Counted from the first letter of the stretch, positions 29,301 to 38,115 are shown. The stretch: 64,000 nt of DNA from Algoriphagus antarcticus (GCF_002150685.1 NZ_MSSW01000008.1:1-64000), one strand, 5' to 3'. Numbers and translations: made by a program. The notes: generated from the sequence alone by a model not told the origin.

Positions 29301-29877
29301 TGTTCTGGATGAGAAAGGGAAAAAATACATTCACTTTGCAATAGATGGTGCGAATAGAATGCGTGAGATAATTTTAGACCTATTGGAATTTTCTAAACTA
29401 GATAGTTTTAAAGAAGCTAAATCATGGGTTGAGTCAAAAGAAATCCTAGATACCTCTCTGCTTTTTTTGAAAAAAAATATTGATAAAACTGGACCTGTTT
29501 TTCATCTAGAGCACCTTCCAAAAGTCTATGGACACAAAAGTACTTTAATACAATTGTTCCAAAACATAATCTCAAATGCCATCAAATATCAGCCCGAGGG
29601 TCAAAAGCCGGAAATATGGATTACTGGCATTGAGTGCGATAATGAATGGGAGTTTTCGATCAAAGACAATGGCATTGGAATAGAACAAGAATACTTGGAA
29701 AAGATCTTTGTGATTTTTCAAAGATTGCATGTAAAAGGTACTTACACTGGGACAGGCATAGGCTTAGCTATCAGTAAGAAAATAATAGACCTTCACGAAG
29801 GTAGAATCTGGGCAGAATCTGAGCTGGGAGAGGGTACTAATTTTTACTTCACTTTGAAAAAACCAGCTAGTTCATGA
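26398..29877 (+). CDS. Seven-PAS soluble sensor histidine kinase
   Basis: A 1159-residue cytoplasmic kinase without membrane segments. Seven consecutive PAS domains with PAC tails can be traced (ends marked by FKDITN, ARDVTE, SRDVTE, AQEITK, SDDTDR, IQDITQ and QRDVTE). The last resembles a LOV domain (GKTPKILHG) but has no photoactive cysteine. DHp: SHDLQEPLR with phospho-acceptor His946; ATPase: NIISNAIKYQ, DNGIGIEQEY and GTGIGLAI. The ATG at 26398 is preferred to the TTG at 26347; another ATG lies at 26455. Its stop overlaps the next kinase by 4 bp. The sensed signal is unknown. Confidence 0.92.
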   Translation: MSLPKKENSNNICPTSFSYMNLSESGKGIFELIENISGIGFWKVNLQTGENQWSDKFYKICGLDRKKNPPSTDLGISVIHPEDRNNVREALEESIEKGIPYQVEKRILWPSGEIRHVLSEGVIEYDEKGKPHFLIGTFKDITNLKGRESQYVTTSSELGDILDYSIDLIFLFDANGLIAKVSESVLETLGYSKKELLGKHYVDFLYPPDLEKTNVAFKSVLQGEKIRNFEIRLIASSGNLIHLNWSGNIKQGTNQVLGIARDVTELVELRKKQIEEKFRIQTILNSSPDLIWSLDRDFKLVTANNAFFKNMQKALHWDIKSGENLLSNEFYEPKQIEFWKFNYEKALKGKNVKIEVKEESKHQDFSTFFETKITPIEVNGEIVGLACFSRDVTEKRIASEKIKVEIMQLHKGQEISKIGYWESDLDTKRVFWSDEMYKIWEVKKSSQNLDFDFFFQSIHPEDRKEFLYHKNRALIQEKKLDVVYRIILEGNRFKYIHEKGEIIQDKNGKINLFRGTAQEITKEKEIEIELRDRNFFIESTLNNIPMGIAVNKISDGEATYMNKAFEDIYGWPKSELVSVNDFFENVYPNPEYRNWIKTKISEDVKSGVPERMSWKGIKINTKDGKEKIVNAKNIPVPDLNLMISTVSDDTDRYLAEQALKVSNDRFTLASEAVSDAIWDWDLEKDTIFLGQGFQRLFGYPVNQNQVDGKLWSNNIHPDNFEEIQTSIQKAIQDASQKYWSGEYRFRKNDGFYAFVIEKSIIIRNKKGVAVRIVGAIQDITQEKEREKHLNLLESVVTNTTDSILITKAEPSEKGHEIIYCNKAFIEMTGYQPEEVLGKTPKILHGIGSDQDALKRLGKNLRNWESTSVEVINYRKDGTPFWVNITVIPVADEKGWYTHWIGIQRDVTERKKKEQEVELTNENLKKANRELLLSNQDLEQFAYVASHDLQEPLRMISSFLGLIEKRYDAVLDEKGKKYIHFAIDGANRMREIILDLLEFSKLDSFKEAKSWVESKEILDTSLLFLKKNIDKTGPVFHLEHLPKVYGHKSTLIQLFQNIISNAIKYQPEGQKPEIWITGIECDNEWEFSIKDNGIGIEQEYLEKIFVIFQRLHVKGTYTGTGIGLAISKKIIDLHEGRIWAESELGEGTNFYFTLKKPASS

Positions 29878-32243
29878 AGAGAATAAAAATGTTGTTATTT
29901 AAATCCCCGGCAATTCTTGGGTTTTTAGTGTTTTTTGTCCTCTTGTGGTTTGGGTTTTTTCTTTCTCTAAGAGATTATCAAATAAACCAACTCGATGAAA
30001 ATAATAAGGTAGCACAGGCTGCGGAACTCATTGAAAATAGGATACAAAGTGTAATATCTACGTCCAATACCTCAGTAAATATTTTGGCATATTTGGTTCA
30101 AACGAATAAGATTGAGCAAAACTTCGTTGAAATAGGCAAGAGCATCATAGATAATATTGAAATAATTGACCAAATACAATATTTAGATAGCGGGGTCATA
30201 GTGGCTACTTACCCATTAACTGGCAATGAATCCGTTATTGGATTTGATATCTTAGCTGATTCTGCCTCGTCTGAAGAGGCTACCATAGCAATAGAAAAAA
30301 AACAAATATTCTTTGCAGGCCCCGTTGCTTTAAAACAAGGCGGAGAAGCCATCATAGCGAGGCAGCCAATATTTGAAGACAATAATTTCATTGGATTTGC
30401 AGTAGTTATAATTAATTGGCAAAAATTCATAGACGAAGTTTTCAATGGCTTGCACAGTAATCCAGAATTTACAGTTGATTTATTCAAGCTTTCCCCTACT
30501 GGTGCAGTTGATAAATCTTTGCTCTTAAGTGATTTTACTTTAGCTAATGGCCCTATAAAGGAAATCAAAATCCCTGAAGGAAACTGGATTATTCATGTAC
30601 AGCTCAACTCAAGCAAAGCGCTAAGTTCTATAGGCTTCCTTATTCTGCTGAGAGTATTGCTTGCCCTATTGCTTGGCTATTTAATATTTAATTTAGCTAA
30701 CCAACCCAAAAAACTAGCTAAAAAAGTAAAGGAAACTACACGCAAGCTCAGGCTGAGTAATCAACGATTTAAACTGGCTACAAAAGCAACTTCAGAGGTG
30801 ATTTGGGATTGGGATCTTGAGAAGAGTTATACTTTTCGTAGTGATAACTTCGATAAGCTTCTTGGATATTCGAGAAATGAAGATGTAACTAAAGATGAGT
30901 TTTGGAAATCAAAAATTCATCCAGAAGATCTAGCTACTGTTGAGAAGAATTTAAAAGATACCCTTTTGGGAAAGGAGGATAAATGGTCTCAAGAATTCAG
31001 ATTTAAAAAAGCAGATGGAGAAGTACTTTATGTAATTGATAATGGGCTGATAATTCGGGATAAGGATGGTAAAGCAATCAGAATGATTGGCTCAACTCAA
31101 AACATTACAAAAAGAAAAAATGCAGAAATCGATCTTTACAACCAGAAGCAGAGGCTTTCTAATCTAATAGAAGGGACACAGGCTGGTACATGGGAATGGA
31201 ATGTACAAACAGGTGAAACCATTCTAAATGAAACTTGGGCAAATATCATTGGGTATACTTTGAAAGAATTAGAACCAATCAGCATCCAAACTTGGATTGA
31301 TTATTCTAATGCAGAGGACATGAAAGAATCCAATAAACTATTAAAAGATTATTTTGCCGGCAAAAGTAACTCCTACGAAGCTGAGTGCCGAATGAGGCAT
31401 AAAAATGGAAATTGGGTTTGGGTATTAGATCGAGGAAAAGTTTTCTCTTGGACCCCGGATGGAAAGCCACTAATGATGTTTGGAACACATGTAGACATCA
31501 CCGAGAAAAAACTGAGGGAAGAAGAAATCAAAACTGCAAACCTGAAACTACAATCGGCTAACGAAGAGCTAAAATCTTTTGCATCCGTGGCTTCTCATGA
31601 TATGAAAGAACCATTGAGGATGATTAGTTCTTTCCTTCAGCTTTTGGAGAAAAAATATACACCAGTTTTGGATGAAAAGGGTCTCCAATACATCAATTTC
31701 GCAGTTAGTGGAGCAAAAAGACTGAGCTTTCTAATTGACGATATACTGGAGTATTCCCGTATTGGTTTTGATGCAAGTAAATTAGATCGAGTAAATCTCA
31801 CTAGGTTGGTAGAAGAAGTAATTGTGCTCAAGAAGGATTTAATTGATGAAAAAAGGGCACAAATAAATGTGGGGGATTTACCGGAAATTTCAGGAATGGT
31901 GACACCTATTAAAAGTGTCTTTATCAACTTGATTTCCAATGCACTGAAATATCAAGAAAAAGGAAATATTCCAATAATTTCCATCTATTCTAAAAGTGTG
32001 GAAGGTTTCTGCCAAATCACTGTTGAAGACAATGGAATAGGAATTGATGAAGTATACTTTGATAAGGTTTTCAATGTATTCAGTCGCTTGCATGGTAAGG
32101 ATGAATATTCTGGAACAGGAATTGGGCTTGCTGTATGCAAAAAAATAATAAGCCAGCATGGAGGGGAAATCTGGATAGAGTCTCCAGACAAAGGCTGTAA
32201 GTTTCATTTTACTCTCAAAGGATATGGCAATTCAACCAATTAA
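29874..32243 (+). CDS. CHASE-domain sensor histidine kinase
   Basis: A 789-residue membrane kinase. A helix (about 14-31) leads to a periplasmic CHASE domain (about 45-235; YPLTGNESVIGFD and FAGPVALKQGGEAIIARQPIF are the family pattern), a second helix (about 253-274), two PAS domains, then DHp with SHDMKEPLR (His575) and an ATPase with NLISNALKYQ, DNGIGIDE and GTGIGLAV. CHASE domains bind small extracellular ligands, for example adenine derivatives in plants; no ligand can be inferred here. It overlaps the upstream kinase by 4 bp and the downstream response regulator by 20 bp. Confidence 0.93.
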   Translation: MKRIKMLLFKSPAILGFLVFFVLLWFGFFLSLRDYQINQLDENNKVAQAAELIENRIQSVISTSNTSVNILAYLVQTNKIEQNFVEIGKSIIDNIEIIDQIQYLDSGVIVATYPLTGNESVIGFDILADSASSEEATIAIEKKQIFFAGPVALKQGGEAIIARQPIFEDNNFIGFAVVIINWQKFIDEVFNGLHSNPEFTVDLFKLSPTGAVDKSLLLSDFTLANGPIKEIKIPEGNWIIHVQLNSSKALSSIGFLILLRVLLALLLGYLIFNLANQPKKLAKKVKETTRKLRLSNQRFKLATKATSEVIWDWDLEKSYTFRSDNFDKLLGYSRNEDVTKDEFWKSKIHPEDLATVEKNLKDTLLGKEDKWSQEFRFKKADGEVLYVIDNGLIIRDKDGKAIRMIGSTQNITKRKNAEIDLYNQKQRLSNLIEGTQAGTWEWNVQTGETILNETWANIIGYTLKELEPISIQTWIDYSNAEDMKESNKLLKDYFAGKSNSYEAECRMRHKNGNWVWVLDRGKVFSWTPDGKPLMMFGTHVDITEKKLREEEIKTANLKLQSANEELKSFASVASHDMKEPLRMISSFLQLLEKKYTPVLDEKGLQYINFAVSGAKRLSFLIDDILEYSRIGFDASKLDRVNLTRLVEEVIVLKKDLIDEKRAQINVGDLPEISGMVTPIKSVFINLISNALKYQEKGNIPIISIYSKSVEGFCQITVEDNGIGIDEVYFDKVFNVFSRLHGKDEYSGTGIGLAVCKKIISQHGGEIWIESPDKGCKFHFTLKGYGNSTN

Positions 32244-32676
32244 TCTTTTGCTAGTTGAGGACAATGAAGGAGACATCGTGTTATTAACTGAAGCGTTGAG
32301 CGATGCCAAAATTGTACATAAGATCGATATAGCAAGAGACGGGGCCGAAGCAATAAATTTACTTAATAGGCTTGCTAAAACTAATTCTGATGATCTACCA
32401 GATTTGATTTTATTAGACATTAATCTTCCTAAAAAAAATGGGTACGAGGTAATCCCTTCTCTAAAAGAAAACTCTGCGTTGGGTAAAATCCCTTTGATTA
32501 TTTTTACTACATCTTCTTCAGAGTTGGATATTATTAAAGCCAAAAATCTGGAAGCTTATTGCTATATTATCAAGCCCATCGAAATTGAGGAGTACGTGAA
32601 AGTGGTCAGTAAAATTGTGGAGTTTTGGTTATCAACACTTAAACTTCCAAATGAAGAGCGCAATGGCAAAAGATGA
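32224..32676 (+). CDS. Single-domain response regulator
   Basis: A 150-residue stand-alone REC domain of the Rcp1/CheY-like type often paired with PAS- or phytochrome-type kinases. Acidic pocket VEDNEGD, phospho-acceptor Asp65 in LLDINLPKKNG, conserved Thr in IFTTSS, and Lys in IIKPI. There is no output domain, so it probably shuttles phosphate or binds a partner. The gene starts inside the 3' end of the CHASE kinase gene and overlaps the next gene by 14 bp. Confidence 0.95.
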   Translation: MAIQPINLLLVEDNEGDIVLLTEALSDAKIVHKIDIARDGAEAINLLNRLAKTNSDDLPDLILLDINLPKKNGYEVIPSLKENSALGKIPLIIFTTSSSELDIIKAKNLEAYCYIIKPIEIEEYVKVVSKIVEFWLSTLKLPNEERNGKR

Positions 32677-33679
32677 AGAGCATTACCATATTTTAGTAGT
32701 TGAGGACAACATTGGAGATTTTGTGCTGATAGAGGAATATCTCTTTGATTCACTTCTTAATTTAAACACCAAACATGCCGAAAGCTTCAAAGCTGCCAGC
32801 AATTATTTGGAAAATGCTGAATATCAATTTGACATTGTATTTCTCGATCTTTCACTTCCTGATAAATCTGGAGAAGAATTAGTGTTGGATATCATCAACA
32901 GAGCTGTAGGAATTCCAGTGGTAGTTTTGACAGGCTTTTCCAATTTGGAATTTGGAATCCGGTCTTTAGCATTGGGGGCTTCAGATTATTTGCTCAAAGA
33001 TGATTTGTCTCCTGCGATCCTTTATAAAAGCTTGCTCTACAATATTCAACGGGTCAAATTTATTTCTGAACTGAAAGAATCCAGAAGTAAATTCTCCGAC
33101 CTCTTCCAATTAAATCCCTCTCCCATTATTGTATATGATTTGGAAACTTTAAAAGTCTTAGATGTAAATCAAGCTACAATTTCAAAATATGGCTACACGA
33201 GGGAGGAATTATTATCCAAGAACTTATTTGATTTTCGCCCAAAAGAAGAAGCCGATAAATTACCACAAGCTGAAGAGGGGTTCTGGGAAAAAAATATTTC
33301 AAATGATCAGCGGATAACAAGACATATAAAAAAAAACGGAGAGATCATAGATGTAGAAATTAATCCTGCCATAGTCAAAATCAACAGCAAAGATGCCGGC
33401 TTAGTTTTAGTAAATGATATCACCGAAAATCTTAAATATATCAGGAAAATTGAAGAGCAAAATGACGCCTTTAAAGAGATAGCTTGGGTGCAATCACACG
33501 TGGTGAGAGCTCCCTTGGCAAGGCTGCTGGGATTGGTAAATCTATTGGAGGTTTCAGAAGATGAAGGTGAAAGTGAAACCAACGACCTACTTGAATACAT
33601 CCAAGCTGCTGCTTTAGAATTAGATAAAATCGTCAGAGATATCAACGCGAAGGCAGAAAAGATTTCCAGTCGAGAATAG
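32663..33679 (+). CDS. REC-PAS protein ending in a DHp-like histidine region without ATPase
   Basis: A 338-residue protein: REC domain (about 1-125; VVEDNIGD, Asp62 in FLDLSLPDKSG, Lys in YLLKDDLSP), PAS domain (about 145-260), then a coiled region with SHVVRAPLARLLGLVNLL (His279), which imitates a histidine-kinase dimerisation/phosphotransfer helix. The protein stops about 45 residues later, with no HATPase domain. It may receive phosphate on Asp or His from the two kinases upstream. The ATG at 32663 was taken because it directly precedes the REC fold; 32651 is an alternative. Last gene of the operon. Confidence 0.88.
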   Translation: MAKDEEHYHILVVEDNIGDFVLIEEYLFDSLLNLNTKHAESFKAASNYLENAEYQFDIVFLDLSLPDKSGEELVLDIINRAVGIPVVVLTGFSNLEFGIRSLALGASDYLLKDDLSPAILYKSLLYNIQRVKFISELKESRSKFSDLFQLNPSPIIVYDLETLKVLDVNQATISKYGYTREELLSKNLFDFRPKEEADKLPQAEEGFWEKNISNDQRITRHIKKNGEIIDVEINPAIVKINSKDAGLVLVNDITENLKYIRKIEEQNDAFKEIAWVQSHVVRAPLARLLGLVNLLEVSEDEGESETNDLLEYIQAAALELDKIVRDINAKAEKISSRE

Positions 33680-33771
33680 TCAAATAATGTGAGACTACTT
33701 CAAATTTAATTTATCACTCATCCTCCCCACCATATCTTCATAAACTGTCTCTGACCCTTCCAATTTGGTTT

Positions 33772-34395
33772 CTACGGATAGTTTGACTTTCTCCTAAGTA
33801 AGCTATCTCCTTTTTTATGAAATACTTTCTTATTGATAAAATAGCAGAGATATGCACTACCGGCACCGACCACAGCACCCACCAGTACATCACTGGGATA
33901 ATGCACCCCCAAATCCATTCTTGAATATCCCACTGTCGAAGCCCACAAGAATGAAGGGGCGATAATGTACCATTTGGGATAACTGAGACTCAAAGTGGTA
34001 GCTGTGGCAAATGCCGCTGAGGTATGGCCAGAGGGAAAAGAGGGTGTATCGGGATCAAGCACATTCTCTATGAAAATATAAGTTTCGTAGGGTCTGGGTC
34101 TATTTACGCTGTATTTAAATGCGGTGTTGATAAAGGTGGAAACGAGGAGAGTTTCTGCAATAAATAAACCTTTTTGAGTGGTTTCTTTATTTTTTTCCAA
34201 GAGCCCTACAGATAGGATAATAACAGGCGTAGCTATGCTGATAGGAGTGACAGTGTTGCTGATAAATTGAAAAGAAGGATCCAGGTTCTCATTTCTGTTT
34301 AGATTGATATTTTTTAAAATATCGATATCAAGATTCTGAGAAAAGCCTGGAACTGAAACCGAAAGGAAGAGCAGTAAACTGATTAATTTTTTCAT
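33772..34395 (-). CDS. PAP2-family membrane phosphatase
   Basis: A 207-residue protein with a signal peptide and four or five membrane segments. All three phosphatidic-acid-phosphatase motifs are present: KYSVNRPRP, PSFPSGHTSAAF and SRMDLGVHYPSDV, giving the catalytic His pair and Arg. It probably removes phosphate from a lipid phosphate such as undecaprenyl diphosphate or phosphatidate, with the active site facing the periplasm. The short basic tail is cytoplasmic. It is convergent with the signalling operon and lies 58 bp downstream of a serine hydrolase gene on the same strand. Confidence 0.9.
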   Translation of the reverse strand: MKKLISLLLFLSVSVPGFSQNLDIDILKNINLNRNENLDPSFQFISNTVTPISIATPVIILSVGLLEKNKETTQKGLFIAETLLVSTFINTAFKYSVNRPRPYETYIFIENVLDPDTPSFPSGHTSAAFATATTLSLSYPKWYIIAPSFLWASTVGYSRMDLGVHYPSDVLVGAVVGAGSAYLCYFINKKVFHKKGDSLLRRKSNYP

Positions 34396-34453
34396 AGCTT
34401 TTTAGCAAAATCCCCTCCCAAGTAAAACTGAATAGTTGACAATTGTGATAGTA

Positions 34454-35365
34454 TTACTTCTCTTCAGAGCTCATCATATACTCATACACAGTCTTAGATA
34501 TTCCAGCTAATTGCTCCGTTCCGGTATCATAATCTTTTAGATTTTTGGAAAGTAAAACCAACACATATGAGCGACCATCTGGCAAATAGACGATCCCCGC
34601 ATCATGGTGTAAGGCTGTGATTGCACCGGTTTTGTGAGCCACTTTAACGTTTTCAGGAAGATAAAAAGGGATGATCGTATTGAACTGCTGGTCCTTCATG
34701 ATAGCAATCATCTGTTCACAATCAGTTTCGGTTCCAGCCGTTTTATCAGCGATAGCTTTCATTATGATCATGAGATCCTTGGCAGTTGTGGAGTTGCTCA
34801 ATCCTAATTCATACGCTTTGGTATCCTCGACTCCTCTCAGAACTTCGATTTTGTCAGCGCCCAACTCCCGCATGGTTGCAGTTACATTTTTGGCTCCAAC
34901 TAACTCTATCAATACATTGGTGACCAAATTGCTACTCACCGTAATCATGCTGTACATCAAGTCTCTCAGGGCTACCGTAGTACCGATCTTGCTATAAATC
35001 ACATCGTCGCTATCCATTCCAATGTCCATGCTGTAAAGACTACTATCGACTATACTTTTGAATTCATTTTTCAGCAGAATCGAATCGTCGAGATTTATTT
35101 TTCCTTCCTTGGCTTGCTTGAAGAGCTCGATCATTACCGGCACTTTCATCGTGCTAGCGGCATGCAATTCCTCGCCTGCTTTGATCAGCAAACTGTCATT
35201 AGGTTCTGACAAATTGTAAAAAGCTACCGCTACATCTCCTTGGATTGAATCCATTTGCGACTGGACGGTGGTTTGCAAATCGGCTATTCTGGTGGATTTT
35301 TCTTGGCAAGAAAACAGAAAAGCAAAAGCAATTAAAAGGGAAATGATAGTCTTGATTGGATGCAT
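34454..35365 (-). CDS. Class A beta-lactamase-like serine hydrolase lipoprotein
   Basis: A 303-residue exported lipoprotein (lipobox LFSC, Cys20) with the class A beta-lactamase fold. Motifs: STMK (SxxK nucleophile), VSSNLVTN (at the position of SDN), a Glu in RGVEDTKAYE in the omega-loop zone, and HKTGAIT (KTG). The SSN instead of SDN and the environmental context make real beta-lactam hydrolysis uncertain; many Bacteroidota members of this group are uncharacterised peptidases. Upstream of the PAP2 gene on the same strand, possibly cotranscribed. Confidence 0.85.
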   Translation of the reverse strand: MHPIKTIISLLIAFAFLFSCQEKSTRIADLQTTVQSQMDSIQGDVAVAFYNLSEPNDSLLIKAGEELHAASTMKVPVMIELFKQAKEGKINLDDSILLKNEFKSIVDSSLYSMDIGMDSDDVIYSKIGTTVALRDLMYSMITVSSNLVTNVLIELVGAKNVTATMRELGADKIEVLRGVEDTKAYELGLSNSTTAKDLMIIMKAIADKTAGTETDCEQMIAIMKDQQFNTIIPFYLPENVKVAHKTGAITALHHDAGIVYLPDGRSYVLVLLSKNLKDYDTGTEQLAGISKTVYEYMMSSEEK

Positions 35366-35464
35366 ATTAATGAGCTTGAGAGTCTATGGAATTGCTTTCC
35401 TGTCAAGGTTAGCATTAAAGTCTGAAAAATCGAAGTATTCAATTCTAATTAAACCTCTGTTTTA

Positions 35465-35830
35465 CTAAATTTCTAAAAGCACTAGTTCTAGTTCTTTTAT
35501 TTTTGCGAAGCCCTTATCTGCTGTAACTCGAGGTATTTCATATAATAAGGAAGTCGAAGCAATGATAGCATCTGGTAATTTGATGTTATAATTTCGTTTC
35601 AGATGAATTGTAAGATCATTGATTCTAGCTTTTCATTTCACTAGAAAGCAATCTTTTACTAAGGCATTAAGCAAAATTTCTTCCGTCTCCAAAATTCCTT
35701 TATATCCTAGTAACTCAACTTCTGAAATAAATGAAATGCCAAAATTGTATTCTAAAAATGGCTTTACAAACTCATTTCCTTCATGGATATAAATCAAAAA
35801 ATTGGTTTCAGCAATAAAATCAAACTTCAC
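35465..35830 (-). pseudogene. PIN-domain toxin interrupted by one in-frame TGA
   Basis: From a GTG at 35830 the frame reads MKFDFIAETNFLIYIHEG and continues to FLVK, where TGA (35633-35635) stops it after 65 codons. Reading on in the same frame gives another 55 codons of clean PIN sequence (KLPDAIIASTSLLYEI, VTADKGFAKIKELELV) to a TAG at 35465. The broken codon stands at a position where Trp (TGG) is expected. The first acidic residue of the PIN site is Glu rather than Asp (AETN for DTN). The GTG overlaps the 3' end of an antitoxin relic. A ribonuclease toxin in its intact form; probably dead, unless the stop is read through. Confidence 0.8.
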
Positions 35831-35990
35831 TTTCTCTTACTTCCAATTGATATTCCAACCCATCCAGATCACGCTTGAGCTTCCCAAAATGCTTTGAGAG
35901 ATTGCCAGATTAGGGCGATTTCTTCAGTTTCTTTTGAAGAATTTCTGCAATATTTTTTGCATTTGACTTGTCAATGGATCCTCCACTTCC
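35820..35990 (-). pseudogene. Decayed antitoxin paired with the PIN toxin
   Basis: The frame reads SNAKNIAEILQKKLKKSP, then TAA, then SGNLSKHFGKLKRDLDGLEY...VRESEV and a stop at 35820, which overlaps the toxin start by 11 bp, the usual antitoxin-toxin arrangement. The HFGKLKRDLDGLEYQ tail is typical of antitoxins beside this PIN type. There is no start codon in a sensible place, so the 5' end is missing or shifted. Bounds are approximate. Confidence 0.45.
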
Positions 35991-36214
35991 ACTTCGAATT
36001 GTTGACTTCAAGCCTCGGAAATTGATGCATTGGTTTTCAAGGGAATTTAATGGATACTTCCCATTTGAGATTAGTTTACCAAGAGTAAGGTGGCTTGAAA
36101 ATCTACAGAGAGGAAGAAATTCTTTGTTTCCAGAAGCTTTTTTGATTTTTAGCCAGCAAATCCAATCAATCCTCACCATTTTTACTTTACTCAAACTAAA
36201 AACCACCACTAAAA

Positions 36215-37039
36215 ATGAAATCCAAATTTCCCTTCTTACTAGCACTTGCTTTTTTCTGCTTGATTTCCCTTCATGCGCTGGCAAGCGTGGACACAGTCGC
36301 AACTTTCAGCTCAGCTATGCAAAAAGAAATCAAGGCAGTGGTAATTACGCCCAAAGATTATAGCGAATCCAAGGATTACCCGGTGGTTTATTTGCTCCAT
36401 GGCTATTCGGGAGACTACAAGGCGTGGCTAGGCCAAGTTCCACTATTAGAGTCTTACGCAGATCAGTATGGGATGATCATCGTGACGCCTGACGGAAACT
36501 TTGGAAGCTGGTACTGGGACAGTCCGGAAGTTGAGAATTCCAAGTATGAGACCTATGTAGGAAAAGAATTGATAGAATTTGTCGACAAAGAATACAGCAC
36601 TATTCAGAGTCGAGAAGGTAGGGCGATTACCGGCTTAAGTATGGGCGGACATGGTGCGCTTTATCTCGCATTTCGCCATCAAGATACTTTTGGAACTGCC
36701 GGAAGTCTGAGTGGCGGTGTGGATATCGGACCATTTCCAGAAAACTGGGAGATGAAAAAGTACCTAGGCACCAAAGCCCAAAATCCCGAGCGCTGGGAAG
36801 AATACTCAGTGATGTATCAAAGCAATAGATTAATCCCAAATAGATTAGCACTGATCATCAGTTGCGGCACAGAGGACTTCTTCTACGACGTCAATGTGAA
36901 GCTCCACGAAAAACTAGCCTATAACAACATCCCTCATTCATTTATGAGTGGTCCGGGAGGTCATACTTGGGAGTATTGGGCTGACGCGGTGCAGTATCAA
37001 CTATTGTTTTTTCATCAATATTTTGAAAAAGGGAAATAG
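36215..37039 (+). CDS. Esterase of the esterase D/feruloyl esterase type
   Basis: A 274-residue secreted alpha/beta hydrolase with signal peptide (FPFLLALAFFCLISLHALA). Catalytic Ser142 lies in GLSMGG, the acid in CGTEDFF and the His in GPGGHTWEYW. The oxyanion segment is VVYLLHGYSGD. It belongs to the putative esterase family (PF00756), which includes feruloyl/acetyl-xylan esterases and S-formylglutathione hydrolase; the export signal favours a polysaccharide-ester role. The 5' end overlaps no other real gene, though an antisense frame exists. Confidence 0.88.
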   Translation: MKSKFPFLLALAFFCLISLHALASVDTVATFSSAMQKEIKAVVITPKDYSESKDYPVVYLLHGYSGDYKAWLGQVPLLESYADQYGMIIVTPDGNFGSWYWDSPEVENSKYETYVGKELIEFVDKEYSTIQSREGRAITGLSMGGHGALYLAFRHQDTFGTAGSLSGGVDIGPFPENWEMKKYLGTKAQNPERWEEYSVMYQSNRLIPNRLALIISCGTEDFFYDVNVKLHEKLAYNNIPHSFMSGPGGHTWEYWADAVQYQLLFFHQYFEKGK

Positions 37040-37215
37040 CATCTTCCATGCTCTGGGTCTGTAAATGATTTTAGTATCCTATCTATGAGATAGATTCAAA
37101 ATTGCTTCGTGGCTTTAAAGCTCCTTTTGATGGTTCAATTTGTATCTTTAAAAACAACTCAGAAGTTAGCTAGCCTGAAAACGCTGAGTTTTCAACTTAA
37201 ACCTAACCTTACACA

Positions 37216-38115
37216 ATGCTTCACCGCCGAGATTTCATAAAGCAGACTGGACTTGCCGTCTCAGCTGCCAGTTTTGGACTAGCTAGTTTCAATGTCCCCA
37301 AGGCAAAAAATTACAAAATGGGACTTCAGCTTTATACTATTAGAGCCCCCATGGCTGAGGACCCTATAAAAGCGCTGAAAACTATTGCAGGTTTTGGCTA
37401 TCAGGACACCGAAACTTACGGATATGATGGGCAATCACAGCAATTCTATGGAATGCCTGCGGCAGATTTCAAGAAAGTTTTGGAGGACAATTCGCTGGAA
37501 AGTACCAGCGGTCATTATGACTTTACCAAGTATTTCAACGGATCTAATGAAGAGCTTTTGCGGTACACAGATCAAAGCATAGCCGGAGCTCATGCTCTTG
37601 GTCAAAAATACATTACTTGGCCTTGGCTAGATCCTGAGTCTCGCTCTATTGAAAAGTTTAAATCCTTAGTAGATAAGCTAAATATAATCGGCGAGCGTGT
37701 GAATAAAGCCGGACTTGGTTTTGCATACCACAACCATGATTTTGAGTTTATTGATCACAATGGAGAGATTGGCTATGACATCATTTTGCAGAATACAGAT
37801 CCAGAATTAGTCAAACTTCAAATAGATCTCTACTGGATAGCACATAGCTCTCCATATACTGCGCATGAGCTTTTCCTGAAATCTCCCGGCAGATTTGTGA
37901 TGTGGCATATCAAAGACATGGATAAAATTAGCAGAGACTACACGGAAATGGGAAATGGATCAATCGATTATACTAAAATCATCCCAGACGCTTCTCTCTC
38001 TGGAATGGAATATTACTACATCGAACAGGGTGGCAATTTTGCCCAAAACCCTATCCAAAGTGTAAAAGAAAGTGCTGAATACTTCAAAAAGAACTTGATC
38101 CATTTGTTTGCCTAA
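37216..38115 (+). CDS. Sugar phosphate isomerase/epimerase-like TIM-barrel protein
   Basis: A 299-residue protein of the xylose-isomerase-like TIM-barrel family. The N terminus HRRDFIKQTGLAVSAASFGLA is a Tat signal, so it is exported folded. Metal and substrate residues are suggested by TETYGYDG, AYHNHDFEF, QIDLYWIAHS, WHIKDMDK and YIEQGG. Members act on sugars such as 3-keto-glycosides or inosose in Bacteroidota. It stands alone, 176 bp after the esterase gene. Confidence 0.88.
   Translation: MLHRRDFIKQTGLAVSAASFGLASFNVPKAKNYKMGLQLYTIRAPMAEDPIKALKTIAGFGYQDTETYGYDGQSQQFYGMPAADFKKVLEDNSLESTSGHYDFTKYFNGSNEELLRYTDQSIAGAHALGQKYITWPWLDPESRSIEKFKSLVDKLNIIGERVNKAGLGFAYHNHDFEFIDHNGEIGYDIILQNTDPELVKLQIDLYWIAHSSPYTAHELFLKSPGRFVMWHIKDMDKISRDYTEMGNGSIDYTKIIPDASLSGMEYYYIEQGGNFAQNPIQSVKESAEYFKKNLIHLFA

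Noticed and set aside
35910-36302. A 130-codon minus-strand frame opposite the esterase start
   Set aside because: Its upper half is antisense to the esterase signal peptide and its composition is not protein-like; only the lower end overlaps the antitoxin relic.
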